From Neoscytalidium dimidiatum (taxonomy: Eukaryota; Ascomycota; Dothideomycetes; Botryosphaeriales; Botryosphaeriaceae), in contig CM074696.1 of NCBI GenBank assembly GCA_037367355.1, positions 4,278,001-4,342,000 of the forward strand: a stretch of DNA of 64,000 nucleotides, in the 5' to 3' direction. The notes beneath the pieces were generated by a model. It saw only the letters and a program-made list of their open reading frames with translations, did not search any database and was not told where the DNA came from. A program made the position numbers and the translations under genes. Every line of letters begins with the position of its first letter. The stretch's first letter is position 1. Shown piece by piece: positions 1 to 11,789 of the stretch.

Positions 1-3000
1 GGGGTCGGGGGCGTGGTGCGCAGGACGCCGGCGGCGGCGGGGAAGAGGCGGAAGCTGCGTGGGGTGTTTTGTCAGTCGGCGGGAGGAGAGAGAAAGAGGG
101 TGAGGGAGGCGCGCTTACCCTTCTAACGCGTATTTCTTCAGCTTCTCGAAGGCGTCCGGCGCGTCGGAGTGCGCGAGCGAGACGATGTCTGGCCAGTGGT
201 GGTTGTACTGGTCGGAGAGGTAGACGTCGAGCAGTTGCGCCCACTGTTTGTTAGGTTTGTATTAGCGAATGAGGGATTTGAGTGATTGTAGGGGAAAGCA
301 GTTAAAGAAGAAATGGTTCATACCGCTTGTGCCTGCGTTGCGGCGGCCGCCGCTTGCGTGGGAATCAGCTCCCACACCACATCCTCCACGGACTTGCCGC
401 TCTCAAGCAGCCTTGACACGAATGCTTTGCCGAACCCGGGCATGGTTGGACCATCAGGCGGGCTCAGAAAGTCTTTCAGCATTTGGATGAAGCCGGGAGC
501 TCTGGCGGCGTTCTCGACCGTCTTCCGTAGGACGGCCGCCAGCTGTTGAGTCTCGCGGAAGGCAATAACGCGGTGCTTGTAGGACTTGGCGGTGTCGAGG
601 TCGAGGAAGACGTATTCAAACAGGTGAGCGAGGACGTCATAGATCTCCTTGGCAGTGTAACTGGTGCCATGGCTGCTGTGTGTTTCGCGAAGCGGGATGT
701 CGAAGTACCTAGCTGTGAAGATGGCGTGCGCGAGGTTGCCGATGCTGAAAATTGTTAGCACTCGGAGAGTGGTGCACTTGAGGATACGGAGTCTTACTCT
801 TTGACAATGTCGATCTGGTAAGACTTCCCCAGCTTGCGTTTGTTCTTGCGGATGAGGTCGTTGGTAACTGTTTCATAGAACTTGCGGACCTCTTCGAGGG
901 TGTCCTTCGGGCGGTACATGGCTTCTTGCACTTCCTTGCGCTGTTTGGTGTTGGATGGCTTGTCGCCTGAAAGCATAAAGTCATGGCCCGTCAGCTGGTA
1001 CGTATGTTCACCCCCTGGGTACTAATGTCAGTATGCTACTCAGAACTGTCTGTCGTATCTGGGCGCTCTTACAAGGAACCTTGAATCGCTGCTGATCATG
1101 GAGAACATCAACAACACCCTTCCACGTGGTGACAGGAACAGGAGGCCCGATGAACATTGGTGGGTCGTAGGTCAGCTCAATGTTGTGTGGCGTGCGCTTC
1201 GTGAAGATTTCCCTGATTCTCTCAGGCGTGCTAAACGGGTAGAGCGCATAGACGCTGTTGGCACGGTACCATCCGGGGAAGGCACGCATCAGGAGCTTGT
1301 ACATGACACCACCTCCTGCAATATCGTAGTCGGAAGACACCTCCTTGAAGCTGTATTGATGATTAATTAGCATACTACTCTCTATCTGGAGAAACCCCAC
1401 ACTCACCCAAAGCTGGTCAAACTCTGCGGGCCGTACTCCACGGAATAGAAGCGATCTCCGCGCACGAGGGCAACCGCATCCGCCAAGATAGTTTCCGAGA
1501 TCGTGAATCCCGGGCATAAACCTGAGCCTGGAGAGAATGGTTTCTTGGCCTCTTCTGTCATCAATCCAGGATACAACTCCACGTTGTTCGGGTGGCCATA
1601 CAAAGCTTCCACTACTTCTGGTCAGCCATTGCAAATCCGCGAAAGGGACATCAGGTTACATACGGGCTTCAGCGATGCCCGGCTGGCTGTTTATCTCTTT
1701 GAAAGTTTCAAACTTCTTCAGTTTGAAGAACGAGCGGAACTCGTTCAGACTGGCGAGGCCCCATTCACGCCCTTGCTGGATTCCCAGTATTTCAATGGCC
1801 CTCAGCGCAGGCGGAATATTCCGGGCTCCGAAAGCTCCTTCGACAAGTTAGCATACGTAGTCCTGCGTTCGAGGTCCTGGAACTACATACCCGCAACAGT
1901 GTCGGTTCCGGTCCTTAGGAGATTGACCAGGTCAAGATCGGAGAAGCTTCCGTCTTCCTGCCTCTGCAGATCTCCGAAGATCCATGCACCCGGATCTCTG
2001 GGTACAGAGGTCTCGAACCATTTTCTTAGTGTGGCCAGGAACTCTTCGGTTGATAAAGCGCCTGTTATAGTATTAGTATCATACACGGACGCATTCGGAG
2101 AGGCACATGGCAGCCCCGTAGATAGGTGGCTCTTTTAGTTTTGCTGGGACTTACTGATATCGACATCCTTCCCGTAGATCCTGCCCATGAAATCGTTGAC
2201 CCAAGCTTCATCGCGGTTGCTTGTGGCAGAATGCCACCTGTACACGAAGTTGAACTCGGCGCTGACTTGGTTGCCGACGCCCTTCGGAGTGCCCTCCGAG
2301 TCAAAGACGTTGCTGAAAGCTTCCCGTGGATCGAGCCTCCAGTCAGAGTCGATGGGGTTATCGTTGAGGTTGAGGATCGTGCGGAGGTAGTCTCCGAGGA
2401 TGATATTGACGTAAAGGCCGCAAGTGATACTGTTCCAATCCTGGTAAGCACGGTGGCACGGTCATGCGGGAGAAGATTTTCTTTTTCTTACAGCCTTCCG
2501 GTCTGAAACAAGTCATTATCACGTTTCAGCTGCGCGTCTTCATAGCCAGGAGATTCCGGAGTCATGCCCGCGGGCAGGCTGAACCGGCCGTTCTCATTGA
2601 TGGTTGCCAACTCTTGGACGATGTAGTTGTGGAACCTGTTGAAGGCAACAATGAGGGCAGCGGCTCCCGGGGGCTGGGCAAGTAGCCGGTACTCGGCAAA
2701 AGCGTCCTTCTTCAAAAGACCGTCTTCGAATGTCCGTACGCTATTCTGCTGCACCTGATCATGGCCGTACAGTGGCCCCAGGTCAAGGTAGGAGGAGCTC
2801 TTCAGCCTCGTGTTGTCTTCATCACTGGTGCGGAAGATGTCGTGGATGATGATGGTGGCAAAGTAGAACAGATGGCTTGACACTTTGGTTGGGTGTTCCT
2901 TTGCAAGACCGTCTCGTTTTAGCAGAGCTGGAAAGAATTAGCATGGGTAGCCACATTAGAGCGTGGGGGGCCGCACTGTCAAAGATGAGCCCCGGTTCGG

Positions 3001-3543
3001 GTAGAATCGTAGAGCGCAAATTTGTTCCGACCACGCTGCGAGCATAGTGACTTCCAGCAGCACCAAGCTGGGGATACATGATGTTCTTGGGTACAGTCAG
3101 CATAGGTGCACGTGGCTCAAGGAATGAGACATCTCCTACATTGTTCGATCCATCAGCCGTTCTGTACTTGAACGATTCGCCCAAATACGAGATGGGAGGA
3201 TGCTCCAAGCCGTTCCATAGGGTCTTTATGAAAGTTCCACTCAGATCATCGCGTAGCTTGGAATCGTTGGGAAGTGATGCCGCCAGCTGAATGATCCCTT
3301 CATACTGCGCTGGGTCAGACAAAACGAGCACGAAGCGACGCTCTTTGGAGAACTCACGAGATACTTGCGGTCATTAATGACACCGTTCGCCAAAATCGTT
3401 TGTCCAAAGTTTCGAACAAGCGTGAGGTTTGAGGAAAGGCGGCCGCTCTGGCTGCGCAAGTCCTCGGAAGCCCTCGAGACGAGGTTCATGAGATTGGATA
3501 CATCCTTCGAGCGTCCACTATTATCGATATCTCCGGAAGCCAT
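1..3543 (-). CDS. ppo: psi-producing oxygenase (Ppo; fatty-acid dioxygenase/P450 fusion), 3' end missing
   Basis: Haem enzyme that oxygenates linoleic/oleic acid to hydroperoxides and isomerises them to diol oxylipins (psi factors), signals for sporulation and secondary metabolism. I join 12 exons (3543-3358, 3304-2977, 2927-2492, 2429-2155, 2061-1891, 1837-1664, 1617-1407, 1350-1073, 1014-798, 744-324, 243-119, 54-1); all phases agree, giving about 958 codons. The N-terminal animal-peroxidase-like domain shows FDTLLKRD, HDIFRTS, LYVNIILGDYLRTIL and EFNFVYRWH near residues 375-383; in the family the Tyr and His of YRWH are the radical Tyr and proximal haem ligand. The C-terminal half is P450-like. 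The P450 haem-binding end lies beyond position 1, so whether the isomerase domain keeps its Cys ligand cannot be seen. Family length is about 1,080-1,150. Paralogue (PpoA/B/C) not assigned. Confidence 0.93.
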
Positions 3544-4726
3544 GATGGGAGATTCAGAAGAATTCACGAATACCCCTAGCTCTGTCAAAAGTAAGATGGA
3601 CAGAGTAGGCTCTTATATGTATCATCAGAAGCAAATTCACATGCCAAAGTGCAAATGTGACTGAATGCACAGCCTCTCGCCAGGCTCAGCTGCAAGACAT
3701 TGGTACTCTGACTGAGGCACGAAACCTGGAGCCTCGAATACGGGATGTGGAAATGGATGCACGATGGTGCTGATGGGCTGCGTCCGAATCCGCCCTCATT
3801 GCCCGCGCGAGTAGTACAAGCGGCTGCAAGCACGCGAGTGGCCGCTCAGCAAACCTATCAGACACGGAGGATCGAAGCCGTTCGCGGCATTCAGACCCTT
3901 GGAGGGAGTGTAGGCATGTATTGGGCCAGGCAGCCCGGTTGGAATTCCTTCGTTCAATGGGGAGCTGCGATGTGTAAGCCACGCACATGATTTGCCGCGC
4001 GGACAGGAGGCAGCGATTCGACGGTTGCGGACAGTGTCCTATTCGCGAGGTTCTGTGCAACCGTTCAGCTCCTCTTTATTGCTTACTTCCCTCACCGGGA
4101 GAGGCGCGCCGAGATAGCTGAACACCGCATGCAGACAGATGGAGCGGGGGCGGAAAACCAGAAAGTTGCTCAGTCATTCCATTCGTCCAGCCAGCGGTGA
4201 CCCGTTTGTCATAGCCCCCCGCTCATCCATCTCCGCGAGCTTCTCAGCCTCGCGCAGCAGCATGAGCTGCACAGCTGCACAGCTGCAGTCTGCGGGGAGC
4301 CCGCCCTTCTCTGCACTCACTGCATGCTCGCTTACCCGTTGCGGTTTAGCGCAGCTGACAGTCTGTGCACTAGCCATACACTTACCTCGGACCCCCCCAC
4401 CACCGCTTACATCTTCCAGCTGTCTCACACTTCATAGGATCCGCCCTACCCAGGCTTCAGCCTGAAAATCGCCAACAAAGAAAGCCAACCAAGCCACGCG
4501 ACACTCGTTCACGCCAAAAGACGATATAACCTCAGCCACCAGACACCACGCACCTCTCCAACAGCTTGCACATCCTACGCTTGATCCCTCAAACGAGAGA
4601 GAGAGAAGAAAACAGATCTCCTCAGCAACCGACCTCAAAAGCAAAAAAAAAAAAAATAAGCAAAAGAAAAAAACCGGGGGGAAAAAAAGACAAGATCCAA
4701 AACCACACTCGACCACCACCGCAACC
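3544..4726. promoter_or_regulatory. shared divergent intergenic region, Ppo / MAPEG
   Basis: About 1.18 kb between the two start codons, which point away from each other. No convincing ORF. The last 110 bases before the MAPEG start are strongly A-rich, as in fungal 5' leaders. I see no specific operator I can name. Confidence 0.5.
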
Positions 4727-5167
4727 ATGCCGAACCAGACGCTGCTCGCCATCCCGGCCATGTACATCACGACGCTGGTGCCGCACTTCTACGCCATCTC
4801 GACCATCAAGCGCGCCAACAACGGCCGCTTCGCCAACGCCAACGCGCACGGCCACGCCTTCCAGTCGCACCTGCAGCGCGCCGTGCCGGCCGACGTCCTG
4901 GCCCGGTACGAGCGCGCCGAGCGCGCGCACCGCAACGGCCTCGAGAACCTCCCGCTGTTCGCGGCCGCCGTGCTGGCCGCCGAGCTCGCGGGCGTGGGCG
5001 CGGCGCCGCTCGCGCGGACCGCCTGGGCCTACGTCGCGATGCGCGTGCTGTACAACGGGCTGTACATCGGCGTGGCGGACGATCGGAGGAGCTTCGCGCG
5101 GACGGGGGTGTGGGTGTTGAGCACGGCGCTCTGCTTGAGTCTGTTCGTGAGGGCGGCGTTGGCGTAG
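4727..5167 (+). CDS. MAPEG-family membrane protein
   Basis: Intronless 146-residue integral membrane protein of the MAPEG family (membrane-associated proteins in eicosanoid and glutathione metabolism: microsomal glutathione transferases, LTC4-synthase-like). Four hydrophobic segments at about residues 5-25, 72-92, 97-118 and 125-145. The family signature is the loop with ERAERAHRNGLENLPLF (about 61-77), containing the conserved Arg, Asn and Glu. Length is normal. The ATG at 4727 follows an A-rich leader ending in CAACC. The predicted role is glutathione conjugation or peroxide reduction on lipophilic substrates in the ER membrane; that is family knowledge, and many fungal members are uncharacterised. 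The gene is divergent from the Ppo oxylipin synthase. Confidence 0.88.
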   Translation: MPNQTLLAIPAMYITTLVPHFYAISTIKRANNGRFANANAHGHAFQSHLQRAVPADVLARYERAERAHRNGLENLPLFAAAVLAAELAGVGAAPLARTAWAYVAMRVLYNGLYIGVADDRRSFARTGVWVLSTALCLSLFVRAALA

Positions 5168-5397
5168 AGGCCGCGGGGGGAATGCGGGAGGAAGAGCTCG
5201 TTTGTTTGTTTGGCTGGGGCGTGCTGCTGGGTTAAGGTTGGACTTCGGGTTACATATTTATTTATATATCTCAAGCGTCGAGCGTAATTCCACGACCGCT
5301 CATTACACCCGACATCCTGTCTTTTGAAGCCTGCTCATCACCGCGGTGAGACTGGTATTATTTTTTTTTTTAAAAAAAAAAGAAATGACGCTGACGC

Positions 5398-8285
5398 TCA
5401 AACCGCCGCGATCTCCACCTCGTGCACCTCCCCATCGCTCAGATCAACCACCCACCCGCCCTTCTCGCGCTCCAGCCCCGCCGTCGTGACGTCCAACCCG
5501 CCCACCCCGTCCACCGCCGCCGTCCGCTCCACCGTCACCACCGCCCTGCTCGCGCTCTCCCCGAACCCGCCGTCCCCCTTGACCCTCACCACCAACCGCT
5601 TCTCCCCCGACGCGTACGTGAACCCCTCCACCACCCCGGCATCAACCGCCACGTACGCGCCCAGCTCGCCGACGAAAACCCTCTGCCGCGCCAGATCCCT
5701 CGTCACGACCTCCACTTCTCCCTCCCCTCCCCCAGCGACCACGTTGCCCCCAAACGCCACCCACCCGTACGTCCCGTGCCGCACCAGGTACGTCGCGGCG
5801 CCCAGCACGCCGCCGAGGAAGCCCGGCCCGTAGTCGCCGCTGTACGCGTCCCAGGCGAGGGTGTCGGGCCACGAGTGGAAGGCGGCGGCGGCGAAGCCGT
5901 CGGCGTCGATGTTGGTCAGGGGCGCGGTGGCGCCGGCGGCGCCGACGCGGAGGGCGTGCATGTTCGATGGGGAGGGGTCGGCCCGGAAGGAGGAGAGCAG
6001 CGGGAGGGCGTTGAGGCCGCTGCCGTAGTGGTGGATTTGGCGCTCGAGGCGGCGTAGTTTGCCGCCGTAGCTGTGGTTTGGAAAGAGGTTTAGTGTTTTT
6101 TTTTTCTCTCTCTCTCTTTTTTGTAGAGGGGCGGAGGGGGGAAAGAGGGAGAGGGGGGAGCGTACATGAAATCCCAGTATCGCCGCGCGTTGCCGTTCCA
6201 GCCCCAGTGGGCGACGGTCGGCATGTAGCCGATGATGGAGTTGATGGTCTTCTGGGCGGAAGCGGTGTCGTTGAAGTAGCTTTCGATATGTCAGTGTTCG
6301 AGCCTACTCAGAAGGACAGGGGGGAGAAAGGAGCAAACTCACTTGGTCCAGTAGTACACGCCCTCCTGTCCCGTCGAGTCCCACGCCATCTCCGACCCGA
6401 ACGGATCCTCCTGCGTCTTCCAGAGATCCGCGCGCACCTTCATCGCGGCCTCCAGCCGGCTCGCCTCATCAGTCAGCCCCTCCGCCCTCAGGTCCTCCAG
6501 CACGTGCCCGTACACCGTCTCCCCCATCTGCCCGACGTCCCAGTAGCCCACGCGGTGCTGCCCGTTCGCATCCGTGCTCATCATGAACGCCACCGTCTCG
6601 AACGCCCGCCGCAAATACGTCACCGCGCTCTCCTTGGTCAACACGCTCGGCACCGCCCGCCCGGCCCTATACAGCCCCCAGTACAGCCCCGTCACGTGTA
6701 CGTAGTCGTACCCGCGATCGATCGCGTAGGCCGCGTCGCGGTCCCACGCGGACCAGGTGTCCCAGCCGATGGCCGGATCGTACGTGTAGTTGGGCAGCAG
6801 CGCGGGCTCGTAGTAGAAGACGCTCTTGCGGACGGCGTACGCGTTGCTCTCGCCCTCGGGGATCTGCAGCGTGCCCCACACGACGTCGCGCACGAAGGTC
6901 TCGAGCTTGGCGACCTCGGGCGCGCTCGGCTGGACGGCCTGCTTGAGCGCCGCGGCCAGGAAGGAGCCCGCGCCGGCCTCGTCGCTCAGGCCGGCGATCC
7001 ACGCGCGGTTGTCCTGCGTGACGGGCGCGCCGGCGGCGCGGTCGTACGACAGGATCGAGTTGCCGCGGTTGAACGGGTCGGAGGTGTCCGCGTACCACTG
7101 CGCGGTGGTGAGGAAGGCGCCCAGGTCGGAGAGGGCCTCGGCGGCGGGCTTGGTGAGGCGGTAGTGCACGGTTTGGGTCCTGTTGCTGGCGTAGGCGATG
7201 GTCAGGCGCACGCGGCCCCAGGCGCCGGCGGCGGGCGTGAGCGTGTATTCGACGCCGCCGGGGAAGGGGGTGGGGTTGCTGGCGGCGAGGGCATCGGCGG
7301 GAGTGCTGGTGATGGAGGAGACGGTGTCGTTGGTGTGCAGGAAGAGGCGGCCGATCACGTCGGTGGGGAGGACGTAGCCGGGAATGCCGACGGCCAGGGG
7401 CGTGCCCGAGGTTTGGACGGTATCCTCGATGGCGGGCGCGGACTCGGCGAGCGAGAAGCGCAGGCCGACGGTGATGCTGGCGCCCGGGTCCAGCACGGAG
7501 GAGGTGGGCTCGTTCCACGGCTCGACGGCGCTCCATTCGTTCTCGGCCCAGGCTTTGGTGTAGACTTGCCACTCGTAATTCCCTTCGTACGTCTGGGACT
7601 GGTAGTAGAGCGGATCTACGCTCTGCTCGGGAAGGAATCTCCAGGCCTCGAACTTGGTGGCGTCGTTCAGCGGAGTGATGACGAGGTTGGGCCCGGTGCC
7701 GGTGAGACGGGTGGCCTGGACGTAGCCAGCATGGAGGCCGATGTATGGATCCAGGAGGACGCAGTTTTCGCGGGTCTCGACGGCGGTCCGTCCGGTGAAG
7801 ATGTTGTTGAATTCAATGGGAAATCCCAGACTACCGATCTCGACGGTATCGGCGGCGACGTTGGTCAGGGCGAACTCGAGGCCCAGGTCGCCGTCAACAT
7901 CAATCCATCTCCGGGTCACATTCAAGGTGCTGCTCGAGTCTGGCAGGGTAGGGTCCAGGTTGGCAGATGCAAGCGCTCCGTTCGCAGGCGTACTCGTGAC
8001 CGGAGCTCTCTCGGACGCGGTGTTGCCATTTTGCCAGGCTCCGGTAGTGCCTGTGCGGTACCTGAAGGTCAGATCGCCGGTGTGGTAATTTCCATTCCCG
8101 TTCCTTGAGTCAAAGACGTCGGCGGGCGAGAAGTCGAAGGAAGCCAGAGACGCGGGCTTGAGGGATCGCAGGACTTGGGAGTCGGCGGCGAAGGCTCCGC
8201 TGAAGTTGTCAGTGGAGAAGGTGGTCTGGGCCGAGGCCACAGAAACGAAGGCGGCCCAGGCGAGCAGTCGATCACGCAACACCAT
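5398..8285 (-). CDS. secreted DUF5695-domain protein
   Basis: Three exons (8285-6343, 6279-6166, 6070-5398) join in phase to a 909-residue protein. It opens with a signal peptide (hydrophobic LLAWAAFVSVASA, cleavage near residue 20), so it is probably secreted or wall-bound. The architecture matches the DUF5695 family of fungi and bacteria: an N-terminal beta-rich part including LGFPIEFNNIFTGR, a middle rich in Trp/Tyr (GYDYVHVTGLYWGLYR, VGYWDVGQMGETVYGH) resembling an alpha/alpha-toroid, and a C-terminal beta-rich part. Carbohydrate-active function is often presumed but no reaction is established to my knowledge, and I assign none. Introns are 63 and 95 bp. The gene converges with the MAPEG gene, leaving about 230 bp between their ends. 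Confidence 0.85.
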
Positions 8286-9279
8286 CGTGGAGGAGCGGTA
8301 TCCCGATGCCTACTGACAACGCATGCATGGTGGCGACGAGACGAAGTCGGAATTAAATAGTTGCAGTCGGAGCACATACCCCGCACCCTATCGTCACGGA
8401 AAACGGTACCTGGAATTGGGCCTGCTGTCGGCAGCGGATCGAAGGTGGGCGTGTTCTGTTCGGCCTGCCTGTTCGGGCGCTTAGTCCAAGTCACTCCCGT
8501 CCGAATGCGGATCATCGTTCGTTATTACCCCACAGACTCCATGCTCCCACCGGGGCCATCCGCCGAACTGACCCACCGGGCTATTGTCCCACCAATGACG
8601 GCCCATTCACGGATGCAACGGTACCGTATCTTTACAAAGGCCTCCTGCACGCAATTTGGACGGCCAGAATACGACGGCCGCTCCTCGCGACAGCTCCGTA
8701 GCTTTTGGACAATGCAATTTCTGCAGCCTGGGGCGGTGTCTGCTGTATATTGCGATCCTTCGAAATGCCCTTTCTAAAGCAATCCAGCAACTTTCGGCTG
8801 CGGTGAAATCAGAGCGGTACTTTACCAATGGGTGTCTAGAGCTGGTAAAGTTAGCCGGGCTGGAGATGCTGAAATAGGTATGATTAGGCATGCTTCTGGC
8901 ACCCAGCCAATAATCAGTCACGATGTCCATCACCATATTTGGCTCCCGGTGGATGGCAATACGTTCTTATAATAGCGGTATAATCCGCCGGCGACAGTTG
9001 TATTTCAATAAAATGACCCTCGTTGCCGGTACCACCTATTGCCGGAACGGAAAGAGTACTCTGTTCTTGAATTCGCTGAAAAACTCATCCTAATGACGTA
9101 TGCCGAGTTGAGACCTCATTCCGGTGGCCCACGTTGCATTGTTATTCGTTAAGTCTTGCTAGAAAATAAATTGGAAAGCATTACATATATATATATATAT
9201 ATATATTCGATGTCCAGCTTCGGAGAAGGATCTTCCATGCGCCGCCAGTCAGCCGAGTATTTGCCCAGCTCACTTACTT
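8286..9279. other. intergenic, no supported gene
   Basis: Upstream region of the DUF5695 gene. No ORF in either strand has coding character. A perfect (AT)n run sits at 9185-9207. Confidence 0.5.
9185..9207. repeat. (AT)n microsatellite
   Basis: Uninterrupted alternating A/T of about 23 bases in the gene-poor stretch. Confidence 0.9.
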
Positions 9280-9535
9280 GATTCTCAGTCTCTGTTCCGA
9301 TTTCACCATAAGTAATGTATCTGACAGCGCTTGCAGGGTTCTCTGACACTGCAACAACACTCACTTTTATGTGCTTGGAACTGACACATTTGTGGGACAG
9401 TACGGATTTTTTTGGAGAGTGTTCAACTTGCACGTAATTGTCCCTATAGTACTCTAATCCAGAGAAGCTTGATTGCAACCTCGAGGAATCACCCCCCTCC
9501 CTTCCCTTATCTTTCAAGTACACATACTTAGCCAT
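9280..9535 (-). CDS. possible exon of an unknown protein
   Basis: An ATG at 9535 opens a frame of about 85 codons with balanced amino-acid composition (starting MAKYVYLKDKG, ending EIGTETENQ) that stops exactly at a strong GTAAGT donor-like site at about 9279. This looks like a first coding exon. No downstream exon could be identified and the sequence matches no family I know. It may equally be chance in a low-GC region, or a gene relic. Confidence 0.2.
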
Positions 9536-11789
9536 CAAAATGAAACTTGCTGGGATTAGCCGCACGCTCTGCAGGTAAGGTGCTGTGCTCACTCATGGTC
9601 TGCCACAGCTATCTTGACATTCTAACTAAGCTTCCTTTTTGTATCATTTAGAATAGGGCGACGGTTAGATGACTCGTTTCCGCGAGGATATCGCCCTTCC
9701 AAAAAGCCCTTGTTACCAGTCAATGTTGATATAAGCACCCAAATTAAGGCCAGAAGCCAAGAGTAGCTTTGGTGCGGCTCCAAGGAAATGAGTCATCTTC
9801 ACTGACGCAGCTCGTGTCTAGACTGTTATCGCAATCTTAACCTCTTAAATGTGGTACTTTGTTCTTAGCACCAAATTCAAAAGAGCTTCCAGACGTATCC
9901 TTTGCGGTTGCGTAGGACGAAGGTTGTATTGAGGTTCCAAAACCATGTCTTCACCCTTGCGAACAACCCAAGTCTTCCTTGGCCGCGAGAAATGCTTTCA
10001 ACGCAGAAGCTCCGCTGTTTTCACTTGTGGAACGAGACTATCGAGAGTTCTCAGTCAAGCTGTATGGGGTGAACTGTGGAGCGTGAGTATCTCGTACATC
10101 GCACAGCATCCGAAATGCTTCTTGGCCGGACTGGATTGGCCCACTCCACGATTGCCGTGGACGGCAGAACTGCGGATGAGGAACGTTGTGCAGTCGGCTT
10201 GCTTTACCCAGTTTCAAGGGTGTCGGTATTGAACCTTGGATCCGGGCCCCTGACCATTGCGACAGTTCTTGTTGCCTTCTTGATTCCAGGAAATAGCCTC
10301 CATTTTTAGACGATCATTGATCATACGATATCTAATGGATAGATAATATCATGGGGCAGCCTCATCAACTCACAACTGACTTATTTCAGCTGCAACGAGC
10401 ATGACGGTGTCGGACCAGCACCGATTATTAGTACCTTGCTTAATGACTGATCAGAGGACATAGAATATCACACTGCGGTCGGCTGGATGGTATTTGTCGG
10501 ACTGAAAAAGTACGACGTCGCACTGTTTTTCAGTGCTGGCTAGTGGCCTTAATATAGTCCTACAGTACTCTAGTAACGGGCCAGAGCCAAGCAAGAGCTC
10601 AAGACATTTTTTATAAGAACAGTCAGATTGTGCACTGATGTCCAGTGCGTCATCCATCTTGTGCCGTCCATTCGGTTTGATACCGATCTGTAGACCTCTG
10701 GAAAGGAACATCCGCAGGTACGTTCCTGTCACTCGAGACTCCTTCTTTCATGATCGTTACTTCCGCCGAGCAAAGGTTGCCAGCATTTAGCCACCACATG
10801 CGCTCCAGTTTTTTTTTTTTTTTTTCCAACCCATATGCAGCATCACTTCCAAAGACTCCTGAGATTAAGAAATCTCTCCCTGCTACAGTCTTGTCTGATG
10901 TAGCCGGGTTCTTCATTGAGCCGGTCAAAGCCGGTGCCGAGGCAGCTTGATTAGTCTTGTCTCACGCGCCTACGTGCATGCAATGCTGTCATCATGTCAC
11001 CTATGAAACAGCTATGTACGTATTCGTAAGTCTAATTTTAGTCACAAGGGCAAATACCCCGCAAGGTCACTCCTAGAGTTAGTATTTCGGACCAGCAAGC
11101 AGCCGTTTCCCCTTGCGTAGGGCTGAGATAAAATTGCAGACTGCTGCCATCGAGTCAGATTCAGCTCGGATTGCGGCTCTCTCTTGTCTTATTTTCAACT
11201 AAGCAGCTTTCATATTGTGCTTTTCCACCTTGCGCAGCGGCCAAGCGAAGATCATAGAGCAATAAGCTTCCACGGATAGCATCCGACTGGGCGTTTGTTT
11301 CGCACTAGGCCGAAGAGGTCTCGAACAAACGTTCTCCTAAGGGCCTTCTTCCACTTGAATCTGAATAGTCAACCCTGTCTCGGATTCCGTGTGGATGCTC
11401 GCTTTCCCGAGCACAACCCGAGTGCGCACCCCACAGTGAAACCCGGACCGCTATGGCACTTGTGGTGAACGCTCATTCGTCTGCAGTGGTCCATTTTTAG
11501 TTGCCGTGCTCTAAGTGCTACGCATCCGGCGCTGGCTCTGTCAGTAAAGCTTATGTTCTCGGCACTTCATATGGAATGCACTTCAGTGTACGTCACGAAG
11601 GGGCGCAGGCTGCAGGAGTTTGTAGCCTGATATTAGCATTATAAATACGCATCTGCAATATATAAGGAATACACCTGCAAAGACACGGCTCTGTCCCCAG
11701 CTTTCGTCACTTTAGATGTTCACTCCATAGACCAGCTATCTACTTTCAAACACATCTACCCAGCCGGTCCCTAACTTCTTGGAGTCACG
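9536..11789. other. gene-poor stretch with possible relic
   Basis: No intact gene. Between about 9,980 and 10,310 short frames read like coding sequence (for example LVERDYREFSVKLYGVNC, then after a stop and frame change REYLVHRTASEMLLGRTG), suggesting a decayed gene I cannot name. A T16 tract lies near 10809. TATA-like elements (TATAAATA, TATATAAGG) near 11640-11665 precede the broken oxidase. Confidence 0.3.

Noticed and set aside
6078..8108. 676-codon plus-strand ORF opposite the DUF5695 gene
   Set aside because: Antisense shadow of a GC-rich exon: Gly/Arg/Val-rich composition, no motifs, while the minus strand has signal peptide, family motifs and phased introns.
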